From the NCBI GenBank assembly GCA_903642215.1, contig CAHJWG010000007.1, positions 62,001 through 126,000 on the forward strand: a DNA stretch of 64,000 nucleotides, read 5' to 3'. Positions 33,305 to 42,969 of this stretch are shown here, piece after piece. Each line of letters starts with the position of its first letter. Positions within the stretch are counted from its first letter, which is position 1. The notes below the pieces were generated by a model. It was not told the origin of the DNA. It was given only the letters and a program-made list of their open reading frames with translations, and ran no database searches. The translations under genes and the position numbers were made by a program. The stretch is from Sphingobacteriaceae bacterium. Lineage in GTDB: Bacteria > Bacteroidota > Bacteroidia > Sphingobacteriales > Sphingobacteriaceae.

Positions 33305-36238
33305 TTACCGGTTCCTGATGATGGTAATAAACCCTTTGAGCTGGCCTTTGCCGGATCCGAAATCAATAACATAATAATAAGTGCCTTCGGATAAAGATGA
33401 ACCGTTCAGGCTGCCGTCCCAGTCGTTTTTATAACCTCTCGTTTCGTAAAGTTTTCTGCCGGCTTTATCAAAAATGGAAACCTTGTTATCCGGATAAAAC
33501 TCAATATTTTTTACTGCCCAGGTATCGTTTTTGCCGTCGCCGTTTGGCGTAAGCAGGTTGGCCGGATGGATGTCCTGGTAATTATCCGCCACCAAAATAG
33601 TGATGCTGCCGGTTGTGCTGCAGCCCGAAGCGTTGGTGGCCGTAACGGCGTAAGTTGTGTTTTCAATCGGGCGAACCTGAATAATGGCCGAACTGCTGCT
33701 TCCGCTAACGTTTGGCGTAGTGTCCCATCTGTAAGTTGTGCCGCCGATAGTTGATGCGGTTAGCGTAATGGTTTCGCCTTTAAAAATCTGTAATCCTTTA
33801 TCGGAAGTAATCGTAGCCGTAGGCAAATCATTGGAAGTGATGTTGAAAGTCTGACTAAAACTATCCGCGCCGCCGTTTGCCACGCCGCCGTTATCCTGCA
33901 CGGTTACCGTTACGGTTGCTGTTCCGATGGCAGCCAGCTGATAACTAAGTGTTGCTGTTCCGCCCGAAACTGCAGAAGCACTCAGGGTTTTAAACAAACC
34001 CGGATTCGTCGAACTTACCTTTACGGATACCGTTTGCGCTGTTTCCGGCCCTGCGGTTATGCCGCTTAAACGAAGCGTTTGCGTACTCTGATTGTAACAA
34101 ACCTGCTGCGCCGCAACAGCTGCCAGTGTTGGTGCTTCGTTTACATCAGTTAAGTTGATGCTGAACGCCTGGTCTAAATATAAACCGTACTGGTTTGTTG
34201 CCCTAATAAGGACACTGTAAGTTGATTGCTGCTCAAAATCAAAGCTTTTTGTAGTGTATAGTTTGTTCCCCCGGATACTGAAAAAAGCATTATCCGCAGC
34301 ACCAGTTCCGCTTATAAAAGTATAGGTAAAAGAAGCATCCGGATCTAAAGAAGCTGCGCTGATGGTGCCAGCCAAAGTGCCTGCCGGCTGGTTTTCCAAA
34401 AGTAATTCCTGCGCCAAACTTATCCCGCTAACCGGCGCGTTGGTTACGGTTAAAGTTCCTGCCACATAAGTAACGGTGTAATTTACTGCTGCTGCACCGC
34501 TTACATTAATCGGGTAAGTACCGGCCGCAGCAGTTATGGCCGCAGTAGTATTTATGGCTGGGGCAGTGGTTAAGCCGGCCGCATCATCTCCGTTTACAAA
34601 ACCGGTATAAGTAACCGTTAAAGCCGGATTTACCGTGCCGTAAACCCTGGTTTTATTATCGGCTGTGATGGTTAAAGTTGCCGGGTTAACGGTTAAAGTT
34701 CCATCGGTATAAGTTATTTCGTAGTTATCTGCAGCTGCGCCAGCAGCTGTAACCGGATAATTCCCAACACCGGAAGCGGTAGTTGCCGTAGTGTTTATGG
34801 TTGGCGGCGTGGTTAAAACAGCCGCACTTTCGTTATTTACAAAACCCGTGTAAGTAACCGTTAAAGCCGGGTTAGCAGTTCCGTAGGTTTTAGTTTGATT
34901 ATCTGCTGTGATTGTGAGCGGTGCTTTGTTTACCGTTACTAATTGTGTAACCGGCGTTGCTGCGCTAAAGTTAATGTTTCCGGTTTGAGAGATGGTGATC
35001 GTAGTATTTCCGGCAGCAGCAATATGTACCGTTCCGGCTGCATCAACCGTGGCTACGGCCGGGTTGCTGCTGGCATAAGTTACCGGCAAACCGGAGGTAG
35101 CCGTTGCCGATAAAGCAAAATCTGCATCACCATAAACCTTTACCGGCGGCGGGTTTAGGGTGATTACCTGACTAACAGAATCAACCGTTAATTTGCCGGA
35201 CTGATAATTGATATTGTATTTATTACTGGCCGCGCCGCTGATGGAAACCGGATAAATCCCCACTACAGAATTTAGGTTTGCCGTGGTACTTAATACCGGC
35301 TGCGTGGTTAAACTGGTGTAATCATCTCCGTTTACAAAACCACTATAAGTAACGGTTAGCGGCGGATTTGCTACTCCGTAAAATTTATTTAGGTTATCCG
35401 CTGTGGCAGTTAACGTTGCCTTATTGATCACAATTTGCTGGTTAATAGCTGTTGTAGCTATATAGTTGCCGTTTCCCTGCTGCAAGGCGGTAATTAAAAC
35501 TGTACCGGCACCGGCAATATGTACCAAACCATCAGCATCTACCGTAGCTATTGCGGTGTTGCTGCTGCTGTAAGTAACCGGCAAACCGGATGAAGCCGTT
35601 GCCGTTAACGGGAAATCCGGATCGCCGTAATATTTATTTAAGGCAATAAAAGTGATGGTTTGAATGCCCGGAAAAACCCGCAACGTTCCGCCGGTGTAAG
35701 TAATATTGTAATTGGCAGCGGCTGCGCCGGAAGCGGTAATCGGATAAGCACCTACTGCCGAATTACGGGTTGCCGTTGTGCTGATGGTTGGCTGCGTAAT
35801 CAAACCGGTTTGGGTATCTCCGTTTAAAAACCCGTTGTATGTTACGGTAAGCGGAGGGATTGCGGTTCCGAAAGTCGTCATCTGGTCAACCGCCGTAATA
35901 TTTAGCGGTGCTTTGTTTACCACTAAATTTTGCGTAGCCAAAGCGGGCTGATAATTGCCGTTCCCTGCCTGCGAGGCGGTAATGGTAACAGAACCTGCTT
36001 TAAGCAGATGTAAAATATTGCCCGAAACCGTTGCAACCGTTGCATCGCTGCTGCTAAAATTAACCGGTAAACCCGATGAAGCCGTGGCATTTAGCGTGAG
36101 GTTTGCATCACCGTAAGTTGCCGTTCCGAGCGCGGTAAAATCTATAGTTTGCGAAATAACCTGCGCGCGCGTATCACTTAAAAAAAACAACAGGGAAAAT
36201 AGCGCGCAAAAAAGTTTAAGTAAATGTTTCTTCATCAT
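33305..36238 (-). CDS. Large secreted MBG/Ig-like repeat protein with T9SS type B C-terminal domain
   Basis: 977 residues. After the signal peptide (ends TRAQ) come alternating domains: Ig-like units of the TASSGLPVTYSSSN...AIATVD type near 29-108, 192-270 and 353-430, and MBG units of the YGTANPALTVTYTGFVNG type near 111-188, 274-350, 434-511 and 513-592. A cadherin-like unit ends in DVNEAP (about 600-700), then two further beta domains. The last 80 residues (PANLLTPNGDGKNDTW...) are the gliding-motility-associated sorting domain, so T9SS exports it to the surface. It is probably an adhesin; its ligand is unknown. It is paired with porP downstream. Confidence 0.9.
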   Translation of the reverse strand: MMKKHLLKLFCALFSLLFFLSDTRAQVISQTIDFTALGTATYGDANLTLNATASSGLPVNFSSSDATVATVSGNILHLLKAGSVTITASQAGNGNYQPALATQNLVVNKAPLNITAVDQMTTFGTAIPPLTVTYNGFLNGDTQTGLITQPTISTTATRNSAVGAYPITASGAAAANYNITYTGGTLRVFPGIQTITFIALNKYYGDPDFPLTATASSGLPVTYSSSNTAIATVDADGLVHIAGAGTVLITALQQGNGNYIATTAINQQIVINKATLTATADNLNKFYGVANPPLTVTYSGFVNGDDYTSLTTQPVLSTTANLNSVVGIYPVSISGAASNKYNINYQSGKLTVDSVSQVITLNPPPVKVYGDADFALSATATSGLPVTYASSNPAVATVDAAGTVHIAAAGNTTITISQTGNINFSAATPVTQLVTVNKAPLTITADNQTKTYGTANPALTVTYTGFVNNESAAVLTTPPTINTTATTASGVGNYPVTAAGAAADNYEITYTDGTLTVNPATLTITADNKTRVYGTVNPALTVTYTGFVNGDDAAGLTTAPAINTTAAITAAAGTYPINVSGAAAVNYTVTYVAGTLTVTNAPVSGISLAQELLLENQPAGTLAGTISAASLDPDASFTYTFISGTGAADNAFFSIRGNKLYTTKSFDFEQQSTYSVLIRATNQYGLYLDQAFSINLTDVNEAPTLAAVAAQQVCYNQSTQTLRLSGITAGPETAQTVSVKVSSTNPGLFKTLSASAVSGGTATLSYQLAAIGTATVTVTVQDNGGVANGGADSFSQTFNITSNDLPTATITSDKGLQIFKGETITLTASTIGGTTYRWDTTPNVSGSSSSAIIQVRPIENTTYAVTATNASGCSTTGSITILVADNYQDIHPANLLTPNGDGKNDTWAVKNIEFYPDNKVSIFDKAGRKLYETRGYKNDWDGSLNGSSLSEGTYYYVIDFGSGKGQLKGFITIIRNR

Positions 36239-36373
36239 AAAAGGTTGGAAAATGTACCTGCCTAAAAATTATCAGTAGTTAAAATCATCTGTTTTGAAGC
36301 ACAGATTTTCATTTCTGATAAATTATAGCAGATTCATTGTTGCCTCTTACGAAAACTTTTTGCAGTAAGTTAC

Positions 36374-36492
36374 CTGCTTCTTTTAGCACCTAAAAACCGG
36401 TGTGCTTTATAAGATTACGGTTTGCAGGATGATAAAATCAGCGGAGCCGGCCAGAATTAAGGTTGAAGATAAAGTATCGATAAAAGAAGTAT
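36374..36492. repeat. Family A element, long copy
   Basis: CTGCTTCTTTTAGCACC at the left and CGATAAAAGAAGTAT at the right, 119 bp apart, the longest copy in the window. The 375-bp gap before anmK holds this and nothing else that I can support; a 64-codon ORF there is repeat sequence. Confidence 0.6.
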
Positions 36493-36613
36493 TGCAAATA
36501 TCGATCAGCAAAATCCTGCTTTTTTTATTTAAACAAATAGTAATATTACGCCGTGCAATAGGAAATGCGTTTTCCAAACTATTTAATTATCAGTAATTAT
36601 TGATTTTTGGCTG

Positions 36614-37807
36614 ATGAACCAGAACATAGAAAATCTTTATCAGATTGCCCGAAAGCCGGTACGAAACATCATCGGCTTAATGTCCGGTACTTCTTTCGAC
36701 GGGCTGGATATCGCGCTGTGCCGGTTTAGCGGCAGCGGTAAAAATACGCAGGTCGAAGTCCTTCAATTCACTACAAAAGATTATCCGGCAGATTTTAAAG
36801 AAGAGCTGAAAGCTGTTTTTGCCAAAAAAACTGCTGATCTGCAGCAAATCACTTTACTAAATGCTTACCTCGGCACTTATTACGCCGAACTGATTTTAAG
36901 TTCTTTGCACGAGTGGCATGTACCGGCCGCGGCTGTGGATATTATTGCCAGCCATGGGCAAACCATATTTCATGCGCCAAAACATCTGCATGGTTCGTCC
37001 AGATACGGCAATGCAACCTTACAAATCGGTGATGCAGATCATTTAGCGGTTAAAACGGGCATCATCACGATGAGTGATTTCCGGCAAAAACACATCGCTG
37101 CCGGCGGCGAAGGTGCGCCGTTGGCACTTTATGGTGATTATTTGATTTTTACCAGTCCGGTTGAGAACCGTATCATGCTGAACATTGGCGGCATAGCCAA
37201 TTTCACTTTTTTGCCGGCCGGTTTTGCTCCCGGTTGTTTTTCTACAGATGCCGGCCCCGGCAATACGGTGATGGATCAGTACATCCAGCAAAAATTTCCC
37301 GGCAGGTATTACGATAAAAACGCGGAAATCGCCTCAGCCGGTACCGTTAACCAAGCACTGCTTAATGCTTTGTTAGATGATGCGTTTTTTAAAGCCGGTT
37401 TCCCCAAAACAACCGGCCCGGAGCTTTTCAGCTTATCTTACCTGCAAAATGCCCAAAAGCAATCCGGCCAAAATGAGCTTAATGATTTTGATGTAATGGC
37501 AACCCTGGCTATGTTTTCTGCACAAAGTATTACGCAAGCTATTGCTAAATGTGTTGACACAGATAATTCCCCGGAAATTTATTTAAGCGGCGGCGGCCTG
37601 TATAATCCTTTGCTGGTAAAATATATGGAAGCGTATTTTGGCAGAAAACTGAAATCAACAGCCGAATTAGGAATACATCCCGATGCAAAAGAAGCCGTAT
37701 TGTTTGCCCTGCTTGCCAACGAGGCATTGGCGGGCGGCAAAACTGATTTCGGCCATGCTGAAAACCTACCTTGTGTATCCATGGGTAAAGTAAGTTTCCC
37801 ATCCTAA
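36614..37807 (+). CDS. anmK: Anhydro-N-acetylmuramic acid kinase
   Basis: 397 residues. The ATP-site opening IIGLMSGTSFDGLDIALC, the central ASHGQTIFHAP, the block MLNIGGIANFTF with DAGPGNTVMDQ, and the C-terminal YLSGGGLYNPLL are all AnmK signatures of the ASKHA fold. The enzyme converts 1,6-anhydro-MurNAc plus ATP to MurNAc-6-phosphate in peptidoglycan recycling. It is monocistronic here. Length and motifs are complete. The AmpG-like permease at 5938 may belong to the same route. Confidence 0.95.
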   Translation: MNQNIENLYQIARKPVRNIIGLMSGTSFDGLDIALCRFSGSGKNTQVEVLQFTTKDYPADFKEELKAVFAKKTADLQQITLLNAYLGTYYAELILSSLHEWHVPAAAVDIIASHGQTIFHAPKHLHGSSRYGNATLQIGDADHLAVKTGIITMSDFRQKHIAAGGEGAPLALYGDYLIFTSPVENRIMLNIGGIANFTFLPAGFAPGCFSTDAGPGNTVMDQYIQQKFPGRYYDKNAEIASAGTVNQALLNALLDDAFFKAGFPKTTGPELFSLSYLQNAQKQSGQNELNDFDVMATLAMFSAQSITQAIAKCVDTDNSPEIYLSGGGLYNPLLVKYMEAYFGRKLKSTAELGIHPDAKEAVLFALLANEALAGGKTDFGHAENLPCVSMGKVSFPS

Positions 37808-37858
37808 AAACAATATTTGTTAATGCAGTTTTTTTGAATTGATTTCCGTTTTGTATCT

Positions 37859-37883
37859 GATGCTTCTTTTACCGGGTAAAAAT
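37859..37883. repeat. Family A half-site
   Basis: GATGCTTCTTTTACCGGG followed by TAAAAA, between the convergent ends of anmK and the TonB receptor gene. Confidence 0.5.
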
Positions 37884-37962
37884 CCAGGAAGAAATAATTT
37901 CGTTCTATACCGGGAAATTTTTGTCTTCCTATCCGCTTATTTTCAAAATTTGGCTGCTGCTT

Positions 37963-40149
37963 TTATAATTTAAATTTGATTCCGCCATTCACAACCAATC
38001 CGTCCAGCGGGGCATAAATATCTTTAAAATCAGGGTTTGTAATATCACCGGTGTAAATCGTATCAAACTTCGTTTGCCGGGTATCCGTCAGGTTTTCAAA
38101 ATTCACAAATAGGGAAAATCGTTCCCAAATCTTTTCCGCCATCAAACCTGCCAGCCAGTAACCGCGACCGGTTGTGCCGTTATTTAAGGTTTGCGGACTA
38201 AAATAATAAGCTTCTGCACCAATTTTAAATTTGCCTTCCACTTCGTAAACCAGCACGTTGTTTAACCGGTTTTTCGATACTAACGGGTAAGCACTATTGC
38301 TATTTGCGGTATGCCGGGTTACATCAGCCAGCGTATAGCCCAAAAAAAAGTTGAAATTACCGTAAGTCAGTTTAATATTTGTTTCCATGCCTTTGGTATT
38401 TAAATCGCCCTGCTGCTGCTGGTATCGGATGTTGCCGCCGGCCAAAGGCGTAAGTAATATCGGGTTATCAATCCGGGTATAAAAAAACAGATGATTAATG
38501 CTGAAACTCATCCGGTTATTAAACAAGCCCGTTTTATAATTGATATCGTAATTGGCACCGTAAGACCGCTCTGCTTTGGTATTCGTTACATCAACAGGCA
38601 ACACGTTCCTAAACTCAATCCGCTCTGCATCTTCGGTAAATACGGTGGGTGCTTTGTAGCCCAAGCCTCCGCCTAAACGCGTAGCGAAATGAGAGTTGAA
38701 CTGATACAAGCCGGACAACCGCGGTAAGATGAAGAAGCCGTATTCGTTATGATAATCGCCCCTGATGCCGGATTCTACAATAAATTTATTTGAAACGTTA
38801 GAGGTATTCTGAACAAAAGCACCGATGGTTTTATAGTTGTAACTGCGCAAAGGGAAGATGCTGTTTTTATCCTCCTCAAATTTATCAGTTAAATAATTAG
38901 CACCGATTACCCAATCTGTTCTACTGTTTTTATAGGTATAATTTGCTTCGCTGTAGCTGGAAACCTGTACGCCCGAAAACCGGTAACCCGGCAAACTGAT
39001 ACTGCGGTCAAAATAGCTGATACTGTTTTTAAGGGTTAATTTTTCTTTCTCGTTTAGTTGGCGGATAAGCTCCAGTTGCGAACTGTAACGGCCTGTTTTA
39101 TTCAGTTCAAAGTAAGAATGCTGCGCATCACCATCACCTTTTAAGTATTGCATATCGCCGCCGATACGGTTTTCTATAGTTGAATTAAGGCCGGTTATCA
39201 ACGTAGTACGGTTGTTTAAATACCAATACAGTTTCGGATTGAAAGTATAACGGTTAAACCGTGGGATTGCGGAAAGGCCGATGCCCGCCGGATCGTAAGG
39301 CGTACCATGATCGTAACCGGCGTAAATGGTGGTGCCGATTTTTTTAAACTTCTGGGAATAAAAACCGCTGGCATCAAAACCCAAAGCAGAAGTACCATTT
39401 AACAGGAAATCCAAATGCCTTTGATCGGTTGGTGTTTTAGAAACTAAGTTGACCAGCCCGGCAATTGCGCCGCCGCCGTATAGGGTAGAAGATGATCCTT
39501 TGATTACTTCAACCTGTTTTAAATCCAGCGGTGCGATCTGTAATAAGCCCAATCCGCCCGAAAAACCGGAGTATAACGGAAAGCCATCTCGTATAATCTG
39601 CGTGTATTTTCCATCCAAACCTTGTATCCGGATGCTCGAATTGCCGCTCGTAGCCGAAGTTTGCTGTGTTTGGATGCCGGTACTTTCTGCCAGCATCATC
39701 CGGATATCGCCGGGCTTCATATTGCCTTTTTCTTCCAGTTCATCCCCGGAAATCACTTCCACACGGGTAGGGATATTGGCGATGGCGCGGCTGCTGCGGG
39801 TTGCACTTATCACTACGGTTTCCAATTCTTTACCTCCGCCGTTACCGGAAGATTGTAAAAGGATCAGCATCGGCGCAGTTTGCAAAAGCGGGAAAACCAG
39901 GGTATCCAGCCGGGTTTCGTAACCTACATAACTAAACCTGATAACCTGTTTACCATCGGGGATTTTTAGTAAAGTGATCAACCCTGCAGTATCCGAAGCT
40001 GCACCAAGCTCTAAACCCTGCAGTGATGCGGTTGCGCCAATTAATATTTCGTTTGTTTTAGTATCTTTTATAATAGCCCTGAAGGTATTTTGAGAAAAAG
40101 CTACAGCAGTATAAAGCAGTGCTAAAAACAGCACAGTAAATTTTTTCAT
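37963..40149 (-). CDS. TonB-dependent receptor, probably for a metal complex
   Basis: 728 residues. Signal peptide (ends AVAFSQ), carboxypeptidase-like domain (about 22-105), TonB-box region VVISATRSSRAIANIP, then a plug with IRIQGLDGKYTQIIRDGFPLYSG and VEVIKGSSSTLYGGGAIAGLVNL, and a barrel ending VNGGIKFKL. It follows the DUF6660 Cys-rich gene by 57 bp, likely one operon. That association and the many metal-related genes to the right suggest a metal or metallophore ligand; this is inference. The ATRSSRAIANIP motif is typical of BtuB/FepA-like receptors. Confidence 0.88.
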   Translation of the reverse strand: MKKFTVLFLALLYTAVAFSQNTFRAIIKDTKTNEILIGATASLQGLELGAASDTAGLITLLKIPDGKQVIRFSYVGYETRLDTLVFPLLQTAPMLILLQSSGNGGGKELETVVISATRSSRAIANIPTRVEVISGDELEEKGNMKPGDIRMMLAESTGIQTQQTSATSGNSSIRIQGLDGKYTQIIRDGFPLYSGFSGGLGLLQIAPLDLKQVEVIKGSSSTLYGGGAIAGLVNLVSKTPTDQRHLDFLLNGTSALGFDASGFYSQKFKKIGTTIYAGYDHGTPYDPAGIGLSAIPRFNRYTFNPKLYWYLNNRTTLITGLNSTIENRIGGDMQYLKGDGDAQHSYFELNKTGRYSSQLELIRQLNEKEKLTLKNSISYFDRSISLPGYRFSGVQVSSYSEANYTYKNSRTDWVIGANYLTDKFEEDKNSIFPLRSYNYKTIGAFVQNTSNVSNKFIVESGIRGDYHNEYGFFILPRLSGLYQFNSHFATRLGGGLGYKAPTVFTEDAERIEFRNVLPVDVTNTKAERSYGANYDINYKTGLFNNRMSFSINHLFFYTRIDNPILLTPLAGGNIRYQQQQGDLNTKGMETNIKLTYGNFNFFLGYTLADVTRHTANSNSAYPLVSKNRLNNVLVYEVEGKFKIGAEAYYFSPQTLNNGTTGRGYWLAGLMAEKIWERFSLFVNFENLTDTRQTKFDTIYTGDITNPDFKDIYAPLDGLVVNGGIKFKL

Positions 40150-40206
40150 TACGGATTTGATTAAGTTAAACCAGGAGAAATCAGCCGGGAGGCTGTAAAG
40201 GTTGGC

Positions 40207-40524
40207 TTAACTTATTTTTGGCGGTAACCAGGTAAAGAGGGCAACCTTTTCAATATAAGGATGCTTATAAAAAGTATAAAATGCAGGCTGATCTTCGGAG
40301 ATAGCCGGTAACAAAACGGTTAGGGATTTAGGCAGGATAAAGCCAATGCAGGTGCCGCAGGTAAAAAAAGGCGAGCAGCCCGGACATTCTTTATGATCGG
40401 ATGATGATTGCGTGGACAATTCCTTCTTAACGGAAATTTCATCCCGGCAGTCATTGTCGTTACAACAAGGCTTTGCTGATAAAAATATCACGTAAATAGA
40501 AAGTATCAGGCAAAGGATTTTCAC
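40207..40524 (-). CDS. Small Cys-rich exported protein (DUF6660-like)
   Basis: 105 residues from GTG 40524. The hydrophobic start (ILCLILSIYVIFLSA) is a signal or anchor. Then PCCNDNDC and ECPGCSPFFTCGTCIGF give eight cysteines in two clusters. I place it with DUF6660, small proteins often encoded before TonB receptors. Metal binding or sensing outside the cytoplasm is a reasonable inference from the cysteines, but nothing is proved. A -7 element lies only 4 bp before the GTG, so the mRNA may be leaderless. Confidence 0.65.
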   Translation of the reverse strand: MKILCLILSIYVIFLSAKPCCNDNDCRDEISVKKELSTQSSSDHKECPGCSPFFTCGTCIGFILPKSLTVLLPAISEDQPAFYTFYKHPYIEKVALFTWLPPKIS

Positions 40525-40528
40525 AAGT

Positions 40529-40536
40529 CAAATATA
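40529..40536 (-). promoter_or_regulatory. -7 promoter element TATATTTG directly before the Cys-rich gene
   Basis: Reverse-strand TATATTTG, then ACTT, then GTG. With the element centred at -7, the transcript would begin 0-1 nt from the start codon. Confidence 0.45.
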
Positions 40537-40628
40537 GTGAACATTTGTTTTTAAGGGAAGGCTGAAAAGTTTCTCACTGTGTTTTCCGATGTATTAAAAA
40601 ATGATATTTGTTTAAAGCTTGTTTAAAT

Positions 40629-41348
40629 TTAGTTCCAACTATTGCTGATGCTTCTTTTGTCGTTCATGGTCATCAGGCTGTTGTTCATATTGTTGCGGAT
40701 ACTGGTGATTAGTTGGATGTCGTTCACAAAGAGTATGTGCGCCAGTTTTTCAGAGATGTAGCCTTTGTCGGCAAATAATTTTCCAAATACAGCCTTCAGA
40801 AAAACTTCGTTTTTAAGCGGTTCCCTGTCGTCCACATTGGCTTGGGTAATAGCAAAGTTTAGGATTTCGCCCTTGTCGTTAATGACTAGGTGGAGTTTAA
40901 AGCCATAAAACCAACCCATCGTAGATTTGCCCACTTGGGCAATATTCTTAAATACTTTGTTCCTTTTGATCCGTTTATTATGGCAAACCCTGATGGGGGT
41001 AGAATCTACAAAGGAAATGCCGGTACAAGTGCCCAAACAGCAGGTTTTCAAGAAAACCGTCATGGGCAGCAGCACAGCTTGGCTTAATTCAACAAAACGG
41101 TTGTAGGACACCGTTTTTGGAAACTCTTTGTGCATGTGCCGCTGGACGTAGAACATGTAAAAGTGTTTAAAGCATCGGAACCCGCTCAAATGAAAAAGCA
41201 GGCAAATAGAAATTATTTCGCTTTTTGACATCGTCAAAGGCCGTTTGCAGGGCTTGCCCAGCAGAAACGGCCGGGTGGTTTTATCAAAATCTTTGCAGAA
41301 TTCATCCACAAGACAGAAAATATCGCTAATTTTATTGAAGTCAATCAT
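40629..41348 (-). pseudogene. Truncated IS982-family transposase
   Basis: 239 residues, where intact IS982 transposases have close to 300. The DDE core is recognisable: GISFVDSTPIRVCHNKR (first Asp), FKLHLVINDKGEILNF and LFADKGYIS (second Asp). The protein stops after SLMTMNDK, where the family continues into the segment with the catalytic Glu; that part is gone. The last eight residues (RSISNSWN) are encoded by a family A repeat arm and its flank. No terminal inverted repeats could be assigned. It should be inactive. Confidence 0.8.
40647..40661. repeat. Family A half-site forming the end of the transposase ORF
   Basis: GATGCTTCTTTTGTC, preceded by TTCCAACTATTGCT. The 43 bp from 40618 to 40661 match the left flank and arm of the full element at 45460 with few changes. 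Confidence 0.65.
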
Positions 41349-41779
41349 ATGAAATTATATCTAAATATTTAAATGTCAGATACTTAAATATAAGAATTTT
41401 TTCTATGATTGACTGCTTTTTTCTTAATTATTAATCGAACTCAGGTTATTAAGTTGTTTTTCTACCATTGTTTAAATAACAATCTTTCGGATTATTACTT
41501 TCCTGTAACGTTACAAATAGCTTACTTTAGATTAAGAATTCATCAAGCAGAGCATATAAAGTCTATACTTAAAATACAGAAAACCTGGTTCGAGGTCAAG
41601 CAGGTGTTACCTGGGAAATTGATTCAACAAAAATTTCGATGATGTATTTTTGCTGCGCTGTAAAAGCATCAGCTACTTATGGTTCTTAAAACAATTAATC
41701 TCAGCATTTAAGGTCTTACATATTTACAGTTTTATTACGTTAGATGGGAAAATCGGCGTTTTACTATAATTCCCACACT
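41349..41779. other. Gap without a supported gene
   Basis: 430 bp, AT-rich. The only ORF of note (41409-41642, plus strand) has no family features. A TATTTTTG at 41645 has no gene after it on that strand. TGTAAAAGCATCAGC at 41659-41673 resembles a decayed right arm of family A with a 3-bp deletion; with the arm at 40647 it would bracket the transposase remnant. Confidence 0.4.
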
Positions 41780-42967
41780 TTAATAATCATGTTTAAACGC
41801 CGCCCTTCTTTTAATCATTTCCACGGAGCTTGGCTTTTTATTTTTCTTGTTTCGCCCAATCCATATTAAAACGCCGGTAACGGGCAGCGAAGCTGCAATA
41901 AGGCAGGCAAAGAACATGAGCAGTTTTGAAGGCAGGCCAAAGATCCAGCCGTAGTGCAGGTCGCTGGTAATATCTTCCAGTTTTGCGCCTGTTGATTTGT
42001 CCCGGAAGTTGACCTGTTGAATCAACTTTCCGGTTATAGGATGAAAGCTCAGGTTATCCTCAAAACCGCTTTGACCTTCCTTTTTCCATATCCGCAGGCT
42101 AAAGGGTTCTTTGGAGGATTGCGACAAGGAGATATCTTCCATAAAGTATTGCGGATAAAGTCTTGCTAACTGGGCAGGTATATGGTCTATCGCTGGTAGG
42201 TTATCAGTTTTTTCTGTTTTTTCATTTACCTTTACACTAATCTCTACAGGCTGCTTCCCGTCTGCAAGAAAATACATCGCCGATTTTGCCCACTGAAAAG
42301 CCCATACCAGCCCTGTCAGTACACAAAATATAACAATCCAGCACATATAAAAACCTAGTATGTTGTGGAGGTCGTAGTTAAGCCGTTTTGGTGATGCGCT
42401 TAGTTTGACGGTAAACCGCTTTTTAGCGGCAGCTTTACTTTTCGGCCACCAGAGCACCATGCCGGAAATGATCATGAATAGGAAAGCAAGGGTAGAAAAG
42501 TCAACAATATAGCCGCCAACGGTTCCAAGTAATAACTGCGTGTGCAAACCGATAACCGTTTCCCAAAATACACTATCACCCTCGCATGATTTGATTACGC
42601 TACCATTATAAGGATTGATGTAGACCTGATACAGTACATTGTATTTCTTATATTCTCGAGACGAGTATACAAACGACCGATCAGGTTGATGATAACTGAG
42701 TATGCTTGTCCAGTCCCATTTTTTTGGTAGTTTGTTTCCCGCTATACGTTCTGTTTCCATTATGCCGATCCGCTGAACTTCGGATAAGGATATTATCTTA
42801 TTTTGTTGTGGCTTAACAAAAAGAATATCGTGTTCGGCAAACTCGGATATTTCATTGTAAAACACATACGTCGCGCCCGTAATAGCAACAATAAAAATGA
42901 CCAGGCCCGAAACGAGGCCCAGCCATAAATGTGCAAATCCAAATATTTTACGGGCGGTAGGGCGCAT
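41780..42967 (-). CDS. PepSY-domain inner-membrane protein (PiuB/FoxB-like)
   Basis: 395 residues with about four membrane helices. It has the opening FGFAHLWLGLVSGLVIFIVA, PepSY-type periplasmic segments (VYINPYNGSVIKS; LSFHPITGKLIQQ), the conserved LNYDLHNILGFY, and ISGMVLWWPKSK. The membrane histidines (H13, H-LWLG, H in DLHN and SDLHYGW) fit heme-binding reductases that release iron from imported siderophores. The start lies 2 bp behind the stop of the siderophore receptor gene, so one operon is clear. The electron-transfer role is family inference. Confidence 0.88.
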   Translation of the reverse strand: MRPTARKIFGFAHLWLGLVSGLVIFIVAITGATYVFYNEISEFAEHDILFVKPQQNKIISLSEVQRIGIMETERIAGNKLPKKWDWTSILSYHQPDRSFVYSSREYKKYNVLYQVYINPYNGSVIKSCEGDSVFWETVIGLHTQLLLGTVGGYIVDFSTLAFLFMIISGMVLWWPKSKAAAKKRFTVKLSASPKRLNYDLHNILGFYMCWIVIFCVLTGLVWAFQWAKSAMYFLADGKQPVEISVKVNEKTEKTDNLPAIDHIPAQLARLYPQYFMEDISLSQSSKEPFSLRIWKKEGQSGFEDNLSFHPITGKLIQQVNFRDKSTGAKLEDITSDLHYGWIFGLPSKLLMFFACLIAASLPVTGVLIWIGRNKKNKKPSSVEMIKRRAAFKHDY

Positions 42968-42969
42968 AT

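Noticed and set aside
36402-36596. 64-codon ORF before anmK
   Set aside because: It lies almost wholly within a family A repeat and has no recognisable features.
41645-41652. TATTTTTG promoter-like element
   Set aside because: No plus-strand gene follows for several kilobases; by itself an 8-mer of this type is expected by chance.
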